From: Sediminimonas qiaohouensis DSM 21189
GTDB lineage: Bacteria; Pseudomonadota; Alphaproteobacteria; Rhodobacterales; Rhodobacteraceae
Reading direction: 5' to 3'
Length of the DNA: 64,000 bases
Assembly (NCBI RefSeq): GCF_000423645.1
Contig: NZ_AUIJ01000007.1
Location: forward strand, 62,001-126,000
The notes under the pieces are model-generated. The model saw only the letters and a program-made list of their open reading frames with translations, did no database searches and was not told where the DNA came from. Positions 44,119 to 53,550 of the stretch are shown piece after piece. The translations under genes and the position numbers were made by a program. How positions within the stretch are numbered: the first letter of the stretch is position 1; each line of letters starts with the position of its first letter.

Positions 44119-45084
44119 TCACGCACAGAGCGCCTCCTTCGCAGCACGGTATTCCCTGTCGAGACGGTCAACGTAGTCCGCTGTCGTCGTCACCGCATGC
44201 ACCGCGCCGATCCCCTGGCCGCTGCCCCAGATGTCGCGCCAGGCCTTCGGGCGGACGTCGCCGGTGGAGAGGTTGAGCTTGTTGCCTTCACCGGTCAGGT
44301 TGTCCGGGTCAAGCCCGACCGCCCGGACCGACGGTTTGAGATAATTGGCGTTCACGCCGCTGAAATAGCTGGTGTAGAGAATATCGTCGGCGCCGCTGTC
44401 GACGATCATCTGCTTGTAGCTTTCGGCGGCGACAGCTTCGCTGGTGGCGATGAACGGCGAGCCGATATAGGCGAAGTCGGCGCCCATGGCCTGCGCTCCC
44501 AGAACGGAGCGCCCTGTGGCAATGGATCCCGACAGGGCCAGCGGACCGTTGAACCATTCGCGGATCTCCTGAACCAGCGCAAAGGGCGACAGGCCACCTG
44601 CGTGGCCTCCTGCACCGGCGCAGACCGCGATCAGCCCGTCGGCCCCCTTGTCGATGGCCTTCCTGGCAAACCGGTTGTTGATCACGTCGTGCAGCACGAT
44701 ACCATCGCAGCTGTGCGCCGCCTGGTTCACGTCTTCCCGCGCGCCCATCGAGGTGATCCAGATCGGCACCTTCCAGCGGGCACAGATCTCGACGTCGCGT
44801 TCGACCCGGTCATTCGAGCGGTGCACGATCTGGTTGACGGCGAAGGGCGCGGCCGGCCGGTCGGGGTTGGCCTGATTATGCGCGTCGAGCTCTTCGGTGA
44901 TGCGTTTGAGCCAAGCGTCCAGCTGGGGTGGCTCTCCATCGGCTTCGCGCGCGTTCAATGCCGGAAAGCTGCCGATCACGCCGGCCTTGCACTGGGCGAT
45001 GACCAGGTCAGGTCCCGACACCAGAAACATCGGGGAGCAGATCACAGGCAGGCGCAGACGGCCCAGAGGGGAGTCTTTGTACAT
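44119..45084 (-). CDS. Nitronate monooxygenase / 2-nitropropane dioxygenase family flavoprotein
   Basis: A 321-residue TIM-barrel flavoprotein. ICSPMFLVSGPDLVIAQCKA and VNQIVHRSNDRVERD are seen near the N-terminus. VCAGAGGHAGGLSPFALVQE carries the catalytic His and phosphate-binding glycines, and LSGSIATGRSVLGAQAMGAD completes the FMN site. Members oxidise nitronates, but many in fatty-acid clusters are thought to be enoyl reductase-like. It is transcribed divergently from a crotonase gene across a palindrome-bearing 225-bp spacer. Confidence 0.87.
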   Translation of the reverse strand: MYKDSPLGRLRLPVICSPMFLVSGPDLVIAQCKAGVIGSFPALNAREADGEPPQLDAWLKRITEELDAHNQANPDRPAAPFAVNQIVHRSNDRVERDVEICARWKVPIWITSMGAREDVNQAAHSCDGIVLHDVINNRFARKAIDKGADGLIAVCAGAGGHAGGLSPFALVQEIREWFNGPLALSGSIATGRSVLGAQAMGADFAYIGSPFIATSEAVAAESYKQMIVDSGADDILYTSYFSGVNANYLKPSVRAVGLDPDNLTGEGNKLNLSTGDVRPKAWRDIWGSGQGIGAVHAVTTTADYVDRLDREYRAAKEALCA

Positions 45085-45134
45085 GGTCCATTTTCTTCAT
45101 AACTTCAGATATTTCCGGCGAATCCGAGGTTTAC

Positions 45135-45149
45135 ACCAAAGTGTTTGGT
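45135..45149. promoter_or_regulatory. ACCAAA-GTG-TTTGGT palindrome in a divergent spacer
   Basis: A perfect inverted repeat with 6-bp arms and a 3-bp centre, 51 bp before the nitronate monooxygenase start and 161 bp before the crotonase start. Its position suggests an operator controlling one or both units. It differs from the TCTAAC-type operator. Confidence 0.5.
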
Positions 45150-45309
45150 AGACACTCATACAGAGCGAAACATCCCTGCCGGAAGATCACAACGGGAAAA
45201 GACGGCACCGTGAATTTCACATGAGTCTGTTTTTCGACGCCAGGGTATGTGCGGTGAGCCACCCCATCCTTAGCGTGGCACGAGCCGACTCATTCGGGAG
45301 GAAGAAGCG

Positions 45310-46080
45310 GTGCCATTGCTCTACAGCCGCTCGGAGGGTGTCGGTCGGATGACCTTCGATTTTCCGCAGAAGAAGAATGCGCTTGACCAGGACGCACGCA
45401 AGGAGATGGAGCGTATCGTCACGGAAGTCCGGGATGACGACCGTGTCCGCGCGCTGCTGATCGGCGGAACCGGTGGCGCGTTCTGCGCGGGTGGCGACAT
45501 CAACACATTCGCCGGCTCGACCCCCGTCGCCATGCGCAACCGTATGAAGCAGCAGCACCGCGTCACACGGATGCTCCATGATCTGGAAAAGCCGGTGATA
45601 GCGGCGGTCGCGGGACCTGCATTCGGTGTCGGGTTCAATATCGCGCTGCTGGCCGACGTGATCCTGGCCGCACCGTCGGCCCGGTTCTGCCAGGCCTATG
45701 CGCGGGTGGCGATCGTGCCCGATGGCGGGGGGCTTTACCTGCTGTCACGGGTGGTCGGGACGCAGCGCGCCAAGGCGATGTTCATGACGGCTCAGGTGAT
45801 CGGCGCGCAGGAGGCACGCGATCTGGGGATCGTTCATGCGATTCACGACGAAGACGCGCTGGAGCCGGAAGCCTCTGCGCTTGCCGCGCGACTGGCCGAA
45901 GGGCCGACCCGTGCCTTCGGGCTGGGCAAGGCGATGCTGAATCGGGGCATGGATTGCGACCTTGCCACCTACCTTGAGATCGAGGCCACCGCCGAAGCCT
46001 TTATCATGCAGACCGAGGATCACCGCGAAGCTGTGGCCTCTTTCAGGGAAAAGCGCCAACCGCGCTTTGGCGGAACATGA
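45310..46080 (+). CDS. Crotonase-family protein, PaaG-like isomerase type
   Basis: A 256-residue crotonase with GRMTFDFPQKKNALDQDAR, GGAFCAGGDINTFAGS and GPAFGVGFNIALLADVILAA. As in PaaG-type isomerases, the second catalytic region reads ARVAIVPDGGGLYLLSRVVG with no hydratase Glu pair. The GTG start has GGAGGAAG upstream. The stop overlaps the start of the following CoA-transferase gene (ATGA), so they form one operon. Confidence 0.84.
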   Translation: MPLLYSRSEGVGRMTFDFPQKKNALDQDARKEMERIVTEVRDDDRVRALLIGGTGGAFCAGGDINTFAGSTPVAMRNRMKQQHRVTRMLHDLEKPVIAAVAGPAFGVGFNIALLADVILAAPSARFCQAYARVAIVPDGGGLYLLSRVVGTQRAKAMFMTAQVIGAQEARDLGIVHAIHDEDALEPEASALAARLAEGPTRAFGLGKAMLNRGMDCDLATYLEIEATAEAFIMQTEDHREAVASFREKRQPRFGGT

Positions 46081-47262
46081 CGGCGGCGGCCGGCCCCCTG
46101 TCCGGTCTCAGGGTGATCGACCTGGGCCAGGTCTACCTCGGCCCCTATTGCGGGCTGATGTTCGCGCTCATGGGGGCCGAGGTCATCAAGGTGGAGCCGC
46201 CCGGCGGCGACAGCATCCGCGGCATCGCGGGCGGGCGCGAAAACCCGGCGGCGATGATGCTGAATTCCAGCAAGCAAAGCGTGGTGATTGATCTTCAGTC
46301 GGACGAAGGGCGCTCCGCGCTGCTGGCGCTGGCCGATACCGCCGACGTGCTGATCGAGAATTCCCCGGCCCGGCACGATGGAAAAGCTGGGGCTGGGGTG
46401 GAAGACGCTCTCGGCCCGCAATCCGCGTCTGGTCATGGGGTCGGGCAAGGGCTACGCCGCCGATTCCGTCTACCGCGATGCGCCGGCGATGGATTTTCCC
46501 ATTCAGGCCCTGACCGGACTGATGTCTGTGACCGGGTTTCCCGATGGCCCGCCGGTGAAATGCGGCGCGGCGATCACCGATTTCCTCGGCGGCATCCACC
46601 TGTTCGGCGGCATCATGGCGGCGCTGCATGCCCGCGGCACGACCGGGCGCGGCGACTTCGTTCAGATCGCCATGCAGGACGTGACGCATCACGCGCTGGC
46701 GTCGAATATCTCCAGTTTCCTGCTGGCGCCTGAGGGGTTTGCGGACCGTGCAGGCAACAGCCAGGCTGTGCTCAAGGTCGCGCCCTACGACCTGTTTCCG
46801 GCGCGGGACGGGCAGGTGGCGATCATGTGCCTGAACGATCGTCACTGGGATCAACTGAGCCGTGCCATGGGCCGGCCCGATCTGGCCGAGGATCCCGAAC
46901 TGGCCGAGGGACCCGCGCGCTGTGCGCGGCGCGCCGAGGTCGATGGCTGGGTCGCGGAATGGACCACGCAGCATACCCGCGCCGAGATTTTCGCGACTTT
47001 GAGCGACGCGCGTGTGCCGGGCGCGCCTGTGCGCACCCTGGCCGAGGTGGTGGCAGACGAGGACATGCGCGCCCGCGGCATGGTCCACGACCTTCCGCAC
47101 CCGGATCTGGGAACGATCCCCGTACCCGGGTCGCCGATGGAATTTGCCCGTCACGACCGCGTGGCCCCCAGGCCCGCCCCGGAAGCGGGTGCCGATACGG
47201 CGTGCGTGCTGGACGCATTGCGCCAGGCCGGGCTTTCCCCACTCTCAGAGGACAGAAACTGA
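46077..47262 (+). pseudogene. CaiB/BaiF CoA-transferase with a single-base frameshift
   Basis: Frame 1 gives LSGLRVIDLGQVYLGPYCGL, MGAEVIKVEPPGGDSIRG and ADTADVLIEN. The C run at 46363-46366 then breaks the frame. Removing one C restores ENSRPGTMEKLGLGWKTLSA and continues with the catalytic Asp in DAPAMDFPIQALTGLM to the normal C-terminus (SPLSEDRN). The repaired protein is 394 residues, a full family length. The rest of the gene is undecayed and sits within an intact operon, so a sequencing error in a homopolymer or a very recent mutation are both possible. Confidence 0.85.
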
Positions 47263-47263
47263 C

Positions 47264-48442
47264 ATGTTCAAGCTCGATCCGGAACTGGAAGATTTTCGCC
47301 ACGAGGCCCGCAAGCTGGCCGAACGGGAGTTCGCCCCCATGGCCGCCTATTGGGACGAGAAAGAGGAATTTCCGGCCGCCAATCGCGACAAGCTGGCCGA
47401 GCTTGGCTATCTAGGCATGTTCATCCCCGAGGAATACGGCGGGTCCGGCGCGCCCGTGGTGCAAGGCACCGTCTTTCTGGAGGAAATGGCGCGGGTCTGT
47501 TTCAACACCGCGCTGGTCTCGCAGCTTTACCTGAATGGTCCGTCGCGGGCGATCAGCGTTCTGGGCAACGACGAACAGAAAAAGCGGTTCCTGCCGGACA
47601 TGGCGGCGGGCAGGAAATTCATCGCCATTGCCATCAGTGAACCCGAAGCGGGATCCGCAGTCACCGACCTGCGCACCACGGCCACCAGGGACAGCGACGG
47701 CTGGGTGCTGAACGGCAACAAGTGCTGGTCGACCGGGGCACATGTGGCCGATTATGCGCTGGTCTTCTGCCGTTTCGGCAAGGCCAGTGGGGCGAGGGGG
47801 ATCGGCGCCTTTGTCGTCGATCTGAAGAAACCCGGCGCGCGGATCGGCCACATATCGCTCAAGATGGGTGGCCGGGGTCTGACCGAGGCCGAGATCATCC
47901 TGGAAAACTACAAGGCCGGTCCCGAGGATGTGCTGGTCGAAGGCGATCCGGAAAGCTCACGTTCCTTTGCGCTTCTGATGAGCAGTTTCGGACCCGAGCG
48001 TGTGGGCAATGCGGCGATGTGCGTGGGTCTGGCGCAAGGCGCCTTCGAGGCGGCCAAGGAATATTCCGAGATCCGTCATCAGTTCGGACGTCCCATCAAC
48101 GAGTTTCAGGGCCTGCAATGGAAGATCGCCGACATGGCGACGCAGATCCACGCGGCCCGGCTCATGGTCTATCGCGCCGCCACCAACCCGGCGCCGAACG
48201 GCTTTCCCGACCCGATGGACGCGACCATGGCCAAGCTCTATGCCAACGAAATGGCGCAACGGGTCACGAACGAGGCGCTGCAGATCCACGGCCACAACGG
48301 CTATACGCGTGAATACCCGCTGGAACGCATGGTGCGAGACGCGCGCGGCTTCGCTCTTGGCGGTGGCACGGTCGAGATCCTGCGCAACACGATCGCCGCC
48401 ATGGTCTATGGCCACAGCTTCAACCAGCGGCGGGGAGGGTAG
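47264..48442 (+). CDS. Acyl-CoA dehydrogenase
   Basis: A 392-residue dehydrogenase starting MFKLDPELEDFRHEARKLAE. IAIAISEPEAGSAVTDLRTT and LNGNKCWSTGAHVADY form the FAD/substrate region, and QIHGHNGYTREYPLERMVRD precedes a C-terminal GGTVEIL without the usual Glu. FGPERVGNAAM offers the alternative catalytic Glu. The ATG is 2 bp after the CoA-transferase frame ends. The following dehydrogenase is 5 bp downstream, and the two may form a heteromer. Confidence 0.9.
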   Translation: MFKLDPELEDFRHEARKLAEREFAPMAAYWDEKEEFPAANRDKLAELGYLGMFIPEEYGGSGAPVVQGTVFLEEMARVCFNTALVSQLYLNGPSRAISVLGNDEQKKRFLPDMAAGRKFIAIAISEPEAGSAVTDLRTTATRDSDGWVLNGNKCWSTGAHVADYALVFCRFGKASGARGIGAFVVDLKKPGARIGHISLKMGGRGLTEAEIILENYKAGPEDVLVEGDPESSRSFALLMSSFGPERVGNAAMCVGLAQGAFEAAKEYSEIRHQFGRPINEFQGLQWKIADMATQIHAARLMVYRAATNPAPNGFPDPMDATMAKLYANEMAQRVTNEALQIHGHNGYTREYPLERMVRDARGFALGGGTVEILRNTIAAMVYGHSFNQRRGG

Positions 48443-48447
48443 GGCGC

Positions 48448-49602
48448 ATGCATCCTTCCTTGCTGACCACGGATCAGATCGCGCTGAAGGACGCGGCGCG
48501 CAAGCTGGCGCTGGGTGAATTCCGCGACCGGGCCGCGCGCTGGGACCGTGAGGGCATCTACCCCGACGAGAACCACCATCGCCTGGGCGAACTCGGCTAT
48601 CTGGGCATGACCATCCCCGAGGAATTTGGCGGCGGCGGGGTTTCGCTGGTGGATTGCTATCTGGTGATCGAGGAACTGGCGAAGGTGGATTTCAATACCG
48701 CGCTGATTGTCCATGATCAGAACGTCTCGCCCCGGATCATCGCCACTTGCGGCAGCGACGCGCTCAAGCGTGCCTTCCTGCCGCGCTTCGCGGCGGGCGA
48801 GATCGAATGTGCGATTTCCTGGACCGAGCCGGAGGCAGGATCGGACGCGACGGCCGTGACGACCTCGCTGCGGCCCGATGGCAATGACTTCGTACTGAAC
48901 GGCGGCAAGATCTTTACCACCTTCGGTGACCGGGCCGATTACCTTCTGGTCTATGCGCGGTTCTGCGACAGCAAAGGGGCGCGCGGCATCGGCACGGTTC
49001 TGGTGGAACGCGAGAGCCCCGGCGTCACGGTGCACATCCTCGAACAGAAGATGGGCGCGCGCGGCTGCAACGAATGCGAGATCCATTTCGACGATGTGCG
49101 GGTTCCGGCGGAAAACATCGTGACCGAGGGTCTGGCCGGAAATTCCAGCGGCTTTGTCCGTCCGCTTGGCGTGTATAACGGCACCCGCGTCGGCATGGGG
49201 GTTCTGGCGCTCGGCGTGGCCGAGGGCGCGTTCGATTTGGCCTGTGACTACATGAAAACCCGCCGCCAGTTCGGCAAGGCGCTGTCCGACATGCAGGGCC
49301 TGCAATGGATGATGTCGGACATGAAGGTGCAGATCGAGGCCGCCCGGTCGCTGTGCTACACCGCGCTGTCGCTGATCGACCGAGGCCAGCCCGATCCGAC
49401 GCTGTCCTCGATCGCCAAGGTCCAGGCCACCGAGATGGCGCAGCGCGTGACCCACGACGCCATGCAGATGTTCGGCGGTTACGGCTATTTCGGCTCGCTG
49501 CCGCTGGAGCGGATGGTGCGGGACGTACGGATGCTGACGATCACCGGAGGCACGACACAAATTCACAAGAACGGGATCGCACGGGCGCTGTTTGCCGACT
49601 GA
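48448..49602 (+). CDS. Acyl-CoA dehydrogenase without a recognisable catalytic Glu
   Basis: A 384-residue full-length dehydrogenase with IPEEFGGGGVSLVDCYLVIE, ISWTEPEAGSDATAVTTSLR, LNGGKIFTTFGDRADY and MFGGYGYFGSLPLERMVRD. At the C-terminal position it has TITGGTTQIH, and at the helix position GVYNGTRVGMG, so both common sites for the catalytic base lack Glu. It may use another residue, act with the preceding dehydrogenase as a subunit, or catalyse a different reaction. The family match itself is firm. Confidence 0.9.
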   Translation: MHPSLLTTDQIALKDAARKLALGEFRDRAARWDREGIYPDENHHRLGELGYLGMTIPEEFGGGGVSLVDCYLVIEELAKVDFNTALIVHDQNVSPRIIATCGSDALKRAFLPRFAAGEIECAISWTEPEAGSDATAVTTSLRPDGNDFVLNGGKIFTTFGDRADYLLVYARFCDSKGARGIGTVLVERESPGVTVHILEQKMGARGCNECEIHFDDVRVPAENIVTEGLAGNSSGFVRPLGVYNGTRVGMGVLALGVAEGAFDLACDYMKTRRQFGKALSDMQGLQWMMSDMKVQIEAARSLCYTALSLIDRGQPDPTLSSIAKVQATEMAQRVTHDAMQMFGGYGYFGSLPLERMVRDVRMLTITGGTTQIHKNGIARALFAD

Positions 49603-49630
49603 CGGATTTTCGCCTGAGGGAGGGGCGGTC

Positions 49631-50407
49631 ATGGCAAGTGACATCACAGTTGAACGCAAGGACGGTCTGGCCATCGTGTCGCTGAACCGGCCGGACAAGC
49701 TGAACGCGCTGACCCTTGAGATGCGGGTCGAGCTCATGGACAGCTTCCGCCGGATGCACACCGACCCCGAGGTCCGGGCGGTGCTGCTGAGAGCCGAGGG
49801 GCGTGCCTTCTGTGCGGGAGCGGACATCTCGACCATGGGCAAGGACGATGTCTGGGGCGACCTTGCGCGTCTGCACCGGGCACATCAGATGATCCTGTCG
49901 ATCTACAATTGCGAAAAGCCGGTGGTGGTGGCGGTGCGTGGGCCAGCGGTGGGGATCGGGCTCAGCATGGCGCTGGCCTGCGATGTCCTGCTGCTGTCCG
50001 AGACCGCGAAACTCGGTCAGGTCTTTCGCAGGATCGGCTTGGCCCCGGATGGCGGCGCGGCGTTCTTTCTTCAGAACCTGATCGGACGGCAGCGGGCGAC
50101 AGACCTTGCCTTCTCGGCCCGGCTGGTGCCCGCGCAAGAGGCCCTGAGCCTGGGTCTGGCGAGCCAGGTGCATCCCGACGACGCGCTCGATGACGCCGCA
50201 GCGGAATATGCGGCAGACCTGGCCGCGGGTCCGACCTTTGCGCTGGCCGGGGCCAAGCGGTTGATGCGGGCCGCGCTGCAACCTTCGCTTGAGAGCTTTC
50301 TGGAAACCGAGGCCATCATCCAGGGGCAAATCATCAAGAGCGCAGATCACGCCGAAGGCATCGACGCCTTTCTGAGCAAGAGACAACCGGTGTTCCGAGG
50401 GGCATAG
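49631..50407 (+). CDS. Crotonase-family protein, PaaG-like isomerase type
   Basis: A 258-residue crotonase with VSLNRPDKLNALTLEMRVEL, GRAFCAGADISTMGKD and GPAVGIGLSMALACDVLLLS. The second active-site region FRRIGLAPDGGAAFFLQNLI is PaaG-like and lacks the hydratase Glu. The ATG at 49631 follows GGGAGGGG; the frame is open a little further upstream, inside the dehydrogenase gene. It precedes a TRAP transporter with a 42-bp gap, so uptake and catabolic genes appear co-transcribed. Confidence 0.86.
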   Translation: MASDITVERKDGLAIVSLNRPDKLNALTLEMRVELMDSFRRMHTDPEVRAVLLRAEGRAFCAGADISTMGKDDVWGDLARLHRAHQMILSIYNCEKPVVVAVRGPAVGIGLSMALACDVLLLSETAKLGQVFRRIGLAPDGGAAFFLQNLIGRQRATDLAFSARLVPAQEALSLGLASQVHPDDALDDAAAEYAADLAAGPTFALAGAKRLMRAALQPSLESFLETEAIIQGQIIKSADHAEGIDAFLSKRQPVFRGA

Positions 50408-50449
50408 CCACTTGGTGCGCGGCCCGACATGACAGGGGAAGATACGGCG

Positions 50450-50971
50450 ATGGAATCAGTAATTGCCAGACTCGGATGGGTGTCGCGGATCATCACCTAT
50501 GCCGCGACGGCTTTGGCGGCCCTGATGATGGTCCACGTCACGCTCGATGTCATCCTGAGCCAGTTCATCGCCGAGCCCCTGTCGGGCACGGTGGATTACG
50601 TGTCGTATTATTACATGGTCGGGCTAGTCTTTCTGCCGCTTCCCTTCGTCGAATACACCAACGAGCACATCAAGGTCGACCTGATCCACGATCTGCTCCC
50701 GACGGGGGCGAGGACCGCTCTCGACATGCTGGCTCTGGCGCTGTCTGCGGTGTTCTACGGGCTGCTCACCTGGCAGACCTGGATCGATGCCGTCGAAAAA
50801 TACCTCATCGGCGAGCAATCCATGGGCATGGCGGCGGTGACCGTCTGGCCCGGTCGCTTCTGTCTGCCTCTTGGTGCGGGGCTGATGGTTCTGCTCTTGC
50901 TGGCCAAGCTGATCCAGAGGCCTTTCACCGACGCTGGCATGGCCGGCCCCAATCACGACATGTACGAATAG
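50450..50971 (+). CDS. dctQ: TRAP transporter small permease (DctQ-like)
   Basis: A 173-residue membrane protein with four hydrophobic segments, the DctQ pattern GTVDYVSYYYMVGLVFLPLP followed by FVEYTNEHIKVDLIHDLLP, and a final membrane helix (CLPLGAGLMVLLLLAKLI). AGGGGAAG lies before the ATG at 50450; an upstream ATG at 50429 would add seven polar residues. It couples the binding protein and large permease of the next two genes. Confidence 0.88.
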   Translation: MESVIARLGWVSRIITYAATALAALMMVHVTLDVILSQFIAEPLSGTVDYVSYYYMVGLVFLPLPFVEYTNEHIKVDLIHDLLPTGARTALDMLALALSAVFYGLLTWQTWIDAVEKYLIGEQSMGMAAVTVWPGRFCLPLGAGLMVLLLLAKLIQRPFTDAGMAGPNHDMYE

Positions 50972-50981
50972 GAGTGGAACG

Positions 50982-52328
50982 GTGAGCTTTTTCCAGATCG
51001 GCCTTTGCGGCATCGTTTCTGTCATCCTGCTGGTCTTGCTGCGCGTTCCGATCGCGGTCGCGCTGGGTATCGTGTCCTTCTTCGGGTTCTGGGCGATGCT
51101 GGGAAGCGGCGCGGCTTTCGGCCTGCTGACGGCGGTGCCCTATGACTTCGCCGCGCACTGGACGCTGAGCTCGATCCCGATGTTCCTCTTGATGGGCTAC
51201 GTCTGTTACCAGACCGACATCACGCGCGGGATCTTCAAGGCCGCCCGGGTCTGGCTGTCATTCCTGCCGGGCGGGCTGGCGGTCGCCAGCGTGGGCGGCG
51301 CGGCGCTGTTTTCGGCGGCGGCGGGCTCCAGCCTGGCCTGCGCCGCGGCGATGGGTCGGATCGCGGTGCCGGAAATGCTGAAGCGCGACTACGATCCCGG
51401 GCTGAGTACCGCCGTGGTTGCCGCGGCCGGCACCATGGGATCACTCATCCCGCCGAGCATCCTTCTGATCATCTACGGTATTTTTGCCGAGGTCGCCATC
51501 AGCAAGCTGTTTCTGGCCGCGATCGTGCCCGGCGTGCTGACGATGCTGGGGTACTGGGCGGTGATCATCGTTCGTGCGCGGATCAATCCCGCGCTTGCGC
51601 CGCCGCTCGACGAAAGCGCGACATGGTCCGAACGGCTGGAGGCCCTGAGCGAAACATGGCCCGTGATCTTGCTGGTGGTGGGCGTTTTCGGCGGTCTGTT
51701 CACCGGAATTTTCACACCCACACAGGCCGGGGCTGTCGGGGCGGCGTTGTCCTTTGCGATTGCGGCGGCGCGCGGCACCCTGAACTGGAAAGTTTCCAGG
51801 ATCGCGCTGATGGACACTGCAAAAATGACCGCGGCGATCTTCATCATCGCGGTCGGTGCCAACCTGTTTTCGAGGTTTCTCGCGATCAGCGGTATCCCCG
51901 AAGCGATGACGGACCTGGTGATTGATCTGGGGGCCAGCTATGTGATGCTGGTTTTCGGCACGGCCGTGATCTTTTGCCTGCTGGGCATGATCCTCGATCC
52001 GCTGGGCATCCTGCTGCTGACGCTGCCGATCCTTCTGCCGATATACGAGGCGAACCATATCAGCCTGATCTGGCTGGGCGTGCTTGCAACCAAGCTGGTC
52101 GAGATGGCGCTGATCACGCCGCCGGTCGGGCTCAACGTCTTCGTGATCAAGGGAATCGTCGGTGATGCGGTTCCGATTTCGCTGATTTTCAAGGGGGTCT
52201 TGTGGTTTTTGGCCGCCGATGTGGTGGTCCTGATCATCATGGTCGCCTTTCCCGAACTGATCATGTTCCTGCCGGAGCTTGGAAATTGGAACTGCCGTGG
52301 TGAAACCCGCGCAACAGCGGGTCTTTGA
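50982..52328 (+). CDS. dctM: TRAP transporter large permease (DctM-like)
   Basis: A 448-residue DctM protein with about 12 membrane segments: VPIAVALGIVSFFGFWAMLG, SSIPMFLLMGYVCYQTDITR, AAAGSSLACAAAMGRIAVPE and GTMGSLIPPSILLIIYGIFA, the last being the family hallmark. The GTG start is preceded by AGGAG. It drives Na+- or H+-coupled uptake of the ligand bound by DctP. The C-terminal tail (NWNCRGETRATAGL) is hydrophilic. Confidence 0.93.
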   Translation: MSFFQIGLCGIVSVILLVLLRVPIAVALGIVSFFGFWAMLGSGAAFGLLTAVPYDFAAHWTLSSIPMFLLMGYVCYQTDITRGIFKAARVWLSFLPGGLAVASVGGAALFSAAAGSSLACAAAMGRIAVPEMLKRDYDPGLSTAVVAAAGTMGSLIPPSILLIIYGIFAEVAISKLFLAAIVPGVLTMLGYWAVIIVRARINPALAPPLDESATWSERLEALSETWPVILLVVGVFGGLFTGIFTPTQAGAVGAALSFAIAAARGTLNWKVSRIALMDTAKMTAAIFIIAVGANLFSRFLAISGIPEAMTDLVIDLGASYVMLVFGTAVIFCLLGMILDPLGILLLTLPILLPIYEANHISLIWLGVLATKLVEMALITPPVGLNVFVIKGIVGDAVPISLIFKGVLWFLAADVVVLIIMVAFPELIMFLPELGNWNCRGETRATAGL

Positions 52329-52346
52329 CAAAGAGGAGGAGACCAC

Positions 52347-53480
52347 ATGAAACTGACGAAAATACTGACGATACTGGCGGCGGGTGCCGTGCTGACGGCG
52401 ACCCCGGTCCTGGCCGAAAAACGGGTGACGATCAGCAGCTGGACCTCGCCCAATCACGCAACTTCTCGCGGCCATGAAGCCTTTGCAGAAATGACCGAGG
52501 CTGAATTTCCCGATGCCTTCGACTTCAAGCTGTTTTCCGGCGGTGCCCTGCTCGGTGCCAAGCCGACGCTGTCGGGCCTGCGCGACGGTGTGGCCGACGT
52601 GGGCTTGTTGGCGCTGACCTATTTCCGGTCGGAAATGCCTTACGCGCAGCTCGTTGCCGATCTGGCGCTTCTGGGCGAAGACCACTATGCCATGGCCGGA
52701 GCGACGAGCGAGTTCGTGATGCTGCACTGCCAGCCGTGCAAGGATGAGTTTGCCAGGAACGGCATGGTGGCGCTTAGCGGGATCAGCACGGCGCCTTATG
52801 TATTGCTGACCACCGGGCCGATCGTCGAAATCAGCGACATGCAAGGGGTCAGGCTGCGCACGGGCGGGTCGGTCTGGGACCGCTGGGCGACACGGCTTGG
52901 GGCAGAGCCGGTAAACGTGCCGTCGAGCGAGATGTACGACACGATGAGCCACGGTGTCGTCACCGCTGCGGTGCAGCCGGTCGGTGCGCTCAAGGGGCAC
53001 AGCCTGATCGAGGTTGCCAAGCACCTGACGGAGTTGCCGCTGGGCACCTATCATTCCGGTTCGATCTTTGCCGCCGGCCCGGACTTCTGGGCCTCACTTT
53101 CGCCGGAGCAACGCGAGCAGTTCGCCAAGAACCTGCCCGAAGCCGTGGCGCAGACCGAGGTGTATTACGAAACCGACGATCTGGACGTGCTGAAAGAGGC
53201 GGGAGACCTTGGTCTGGAGGTGCACGAACCCTCGCCCGAGTTGCTTCAGGATCTGATCGATTTCCGCACCGCCGATGTTGAAGAGATCGCCCGAATCTCA
53301 CGCGAGGAACGCGGCATCGAAGATCCGGAGCCGCTGATCGCGACCTATCGCGAGCTGATCGAGAAATGGCACGGTCTGGTTGAGCCGCTGCATCCGATCC
53401 GCGACAACCCGCAGCCCTATGCCGATCTTCTGCGCCAGGAAATTTATTCCAAGATCGACCTGGCAACCTACCCGAACTGA
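52347..53480 (+). CDS. dctP: TRAP transporter periplasmic binding protein (DctP-like)
   Basis: A 377-residue binding protein with signal peptide MKLTKILTILAAGAVLTATP cleaved after VLA, then VTISSWTSPNHATSRGHEAF and the DctP-type mid region ISDMQGVRLRTGGSVWDRWA. It is somewhat longer than typical DctP, with a charged C-terminal extension. GAGGAGG precedes the ATG. Ligand unknown; neighbours suggest an acid broken down through CoA esters. The gene is followed by a bidirectional terminator. Confidence 0.88.
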   Translation: MKLTKILTILAAGAVLTATPVLAEKRVTISSWTSPNHATSRGHEAFAEMTEAEFPDAFDFKLFSGGALLGAKPTLSGLRDGVADVGLLALTYFRSEMPYAQLVADLALLGEDHYAMAGATSEFVMLHCQPCKDEFARNGMVALSGISTAPYVLLTTGPIVEISDMQGVRLRTGGSVWDRWATRLGAEPVNVPSSEMYDTMSHGVVTAAVQPVGALKGHSLIEVAKHLTELPLGTYHSGSIFAAGPDFWASLSPEQREQFAKNLPEAVAQTEVYYETDDLDVLKEAGDLGLEVHEPSPELLQDLIDFRTADVEEIARISREERGIEDPEPLIATYRELIEKWHGLVEPLHPIRDNPQPYADLLRQEIYSKIDLATYPN

Positions 53481-53500
53481 GTCGTCTCAGACAGAAACGC

Positions 53501-53530
53501 AAAGTGGCCCTCTGTAAGGAGGGCCGCTTT
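53501..53530. terminator. Bidirectional intrinsic terminator between dctP and the thiolase-like gene
   Basis: AAAGTGGCCCTC (53501-53512) pairs with GAGGGCCGCTTT (53519-53530), one G-T pair included, around a short loop. The A-run and T-run at the two ends allow termination in both directions between the convergent operons. Confidence 0.85.
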
Positions 53531-53550
53531 CGTATTGTCCGATCGCCTGG

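Noticed and set aside
51441-53054. 537-codon minus-strand open frame opposite dctM and dctP
   Set aside because: Antisense shadow of a membrane protein and a binding protein; no domain seen.
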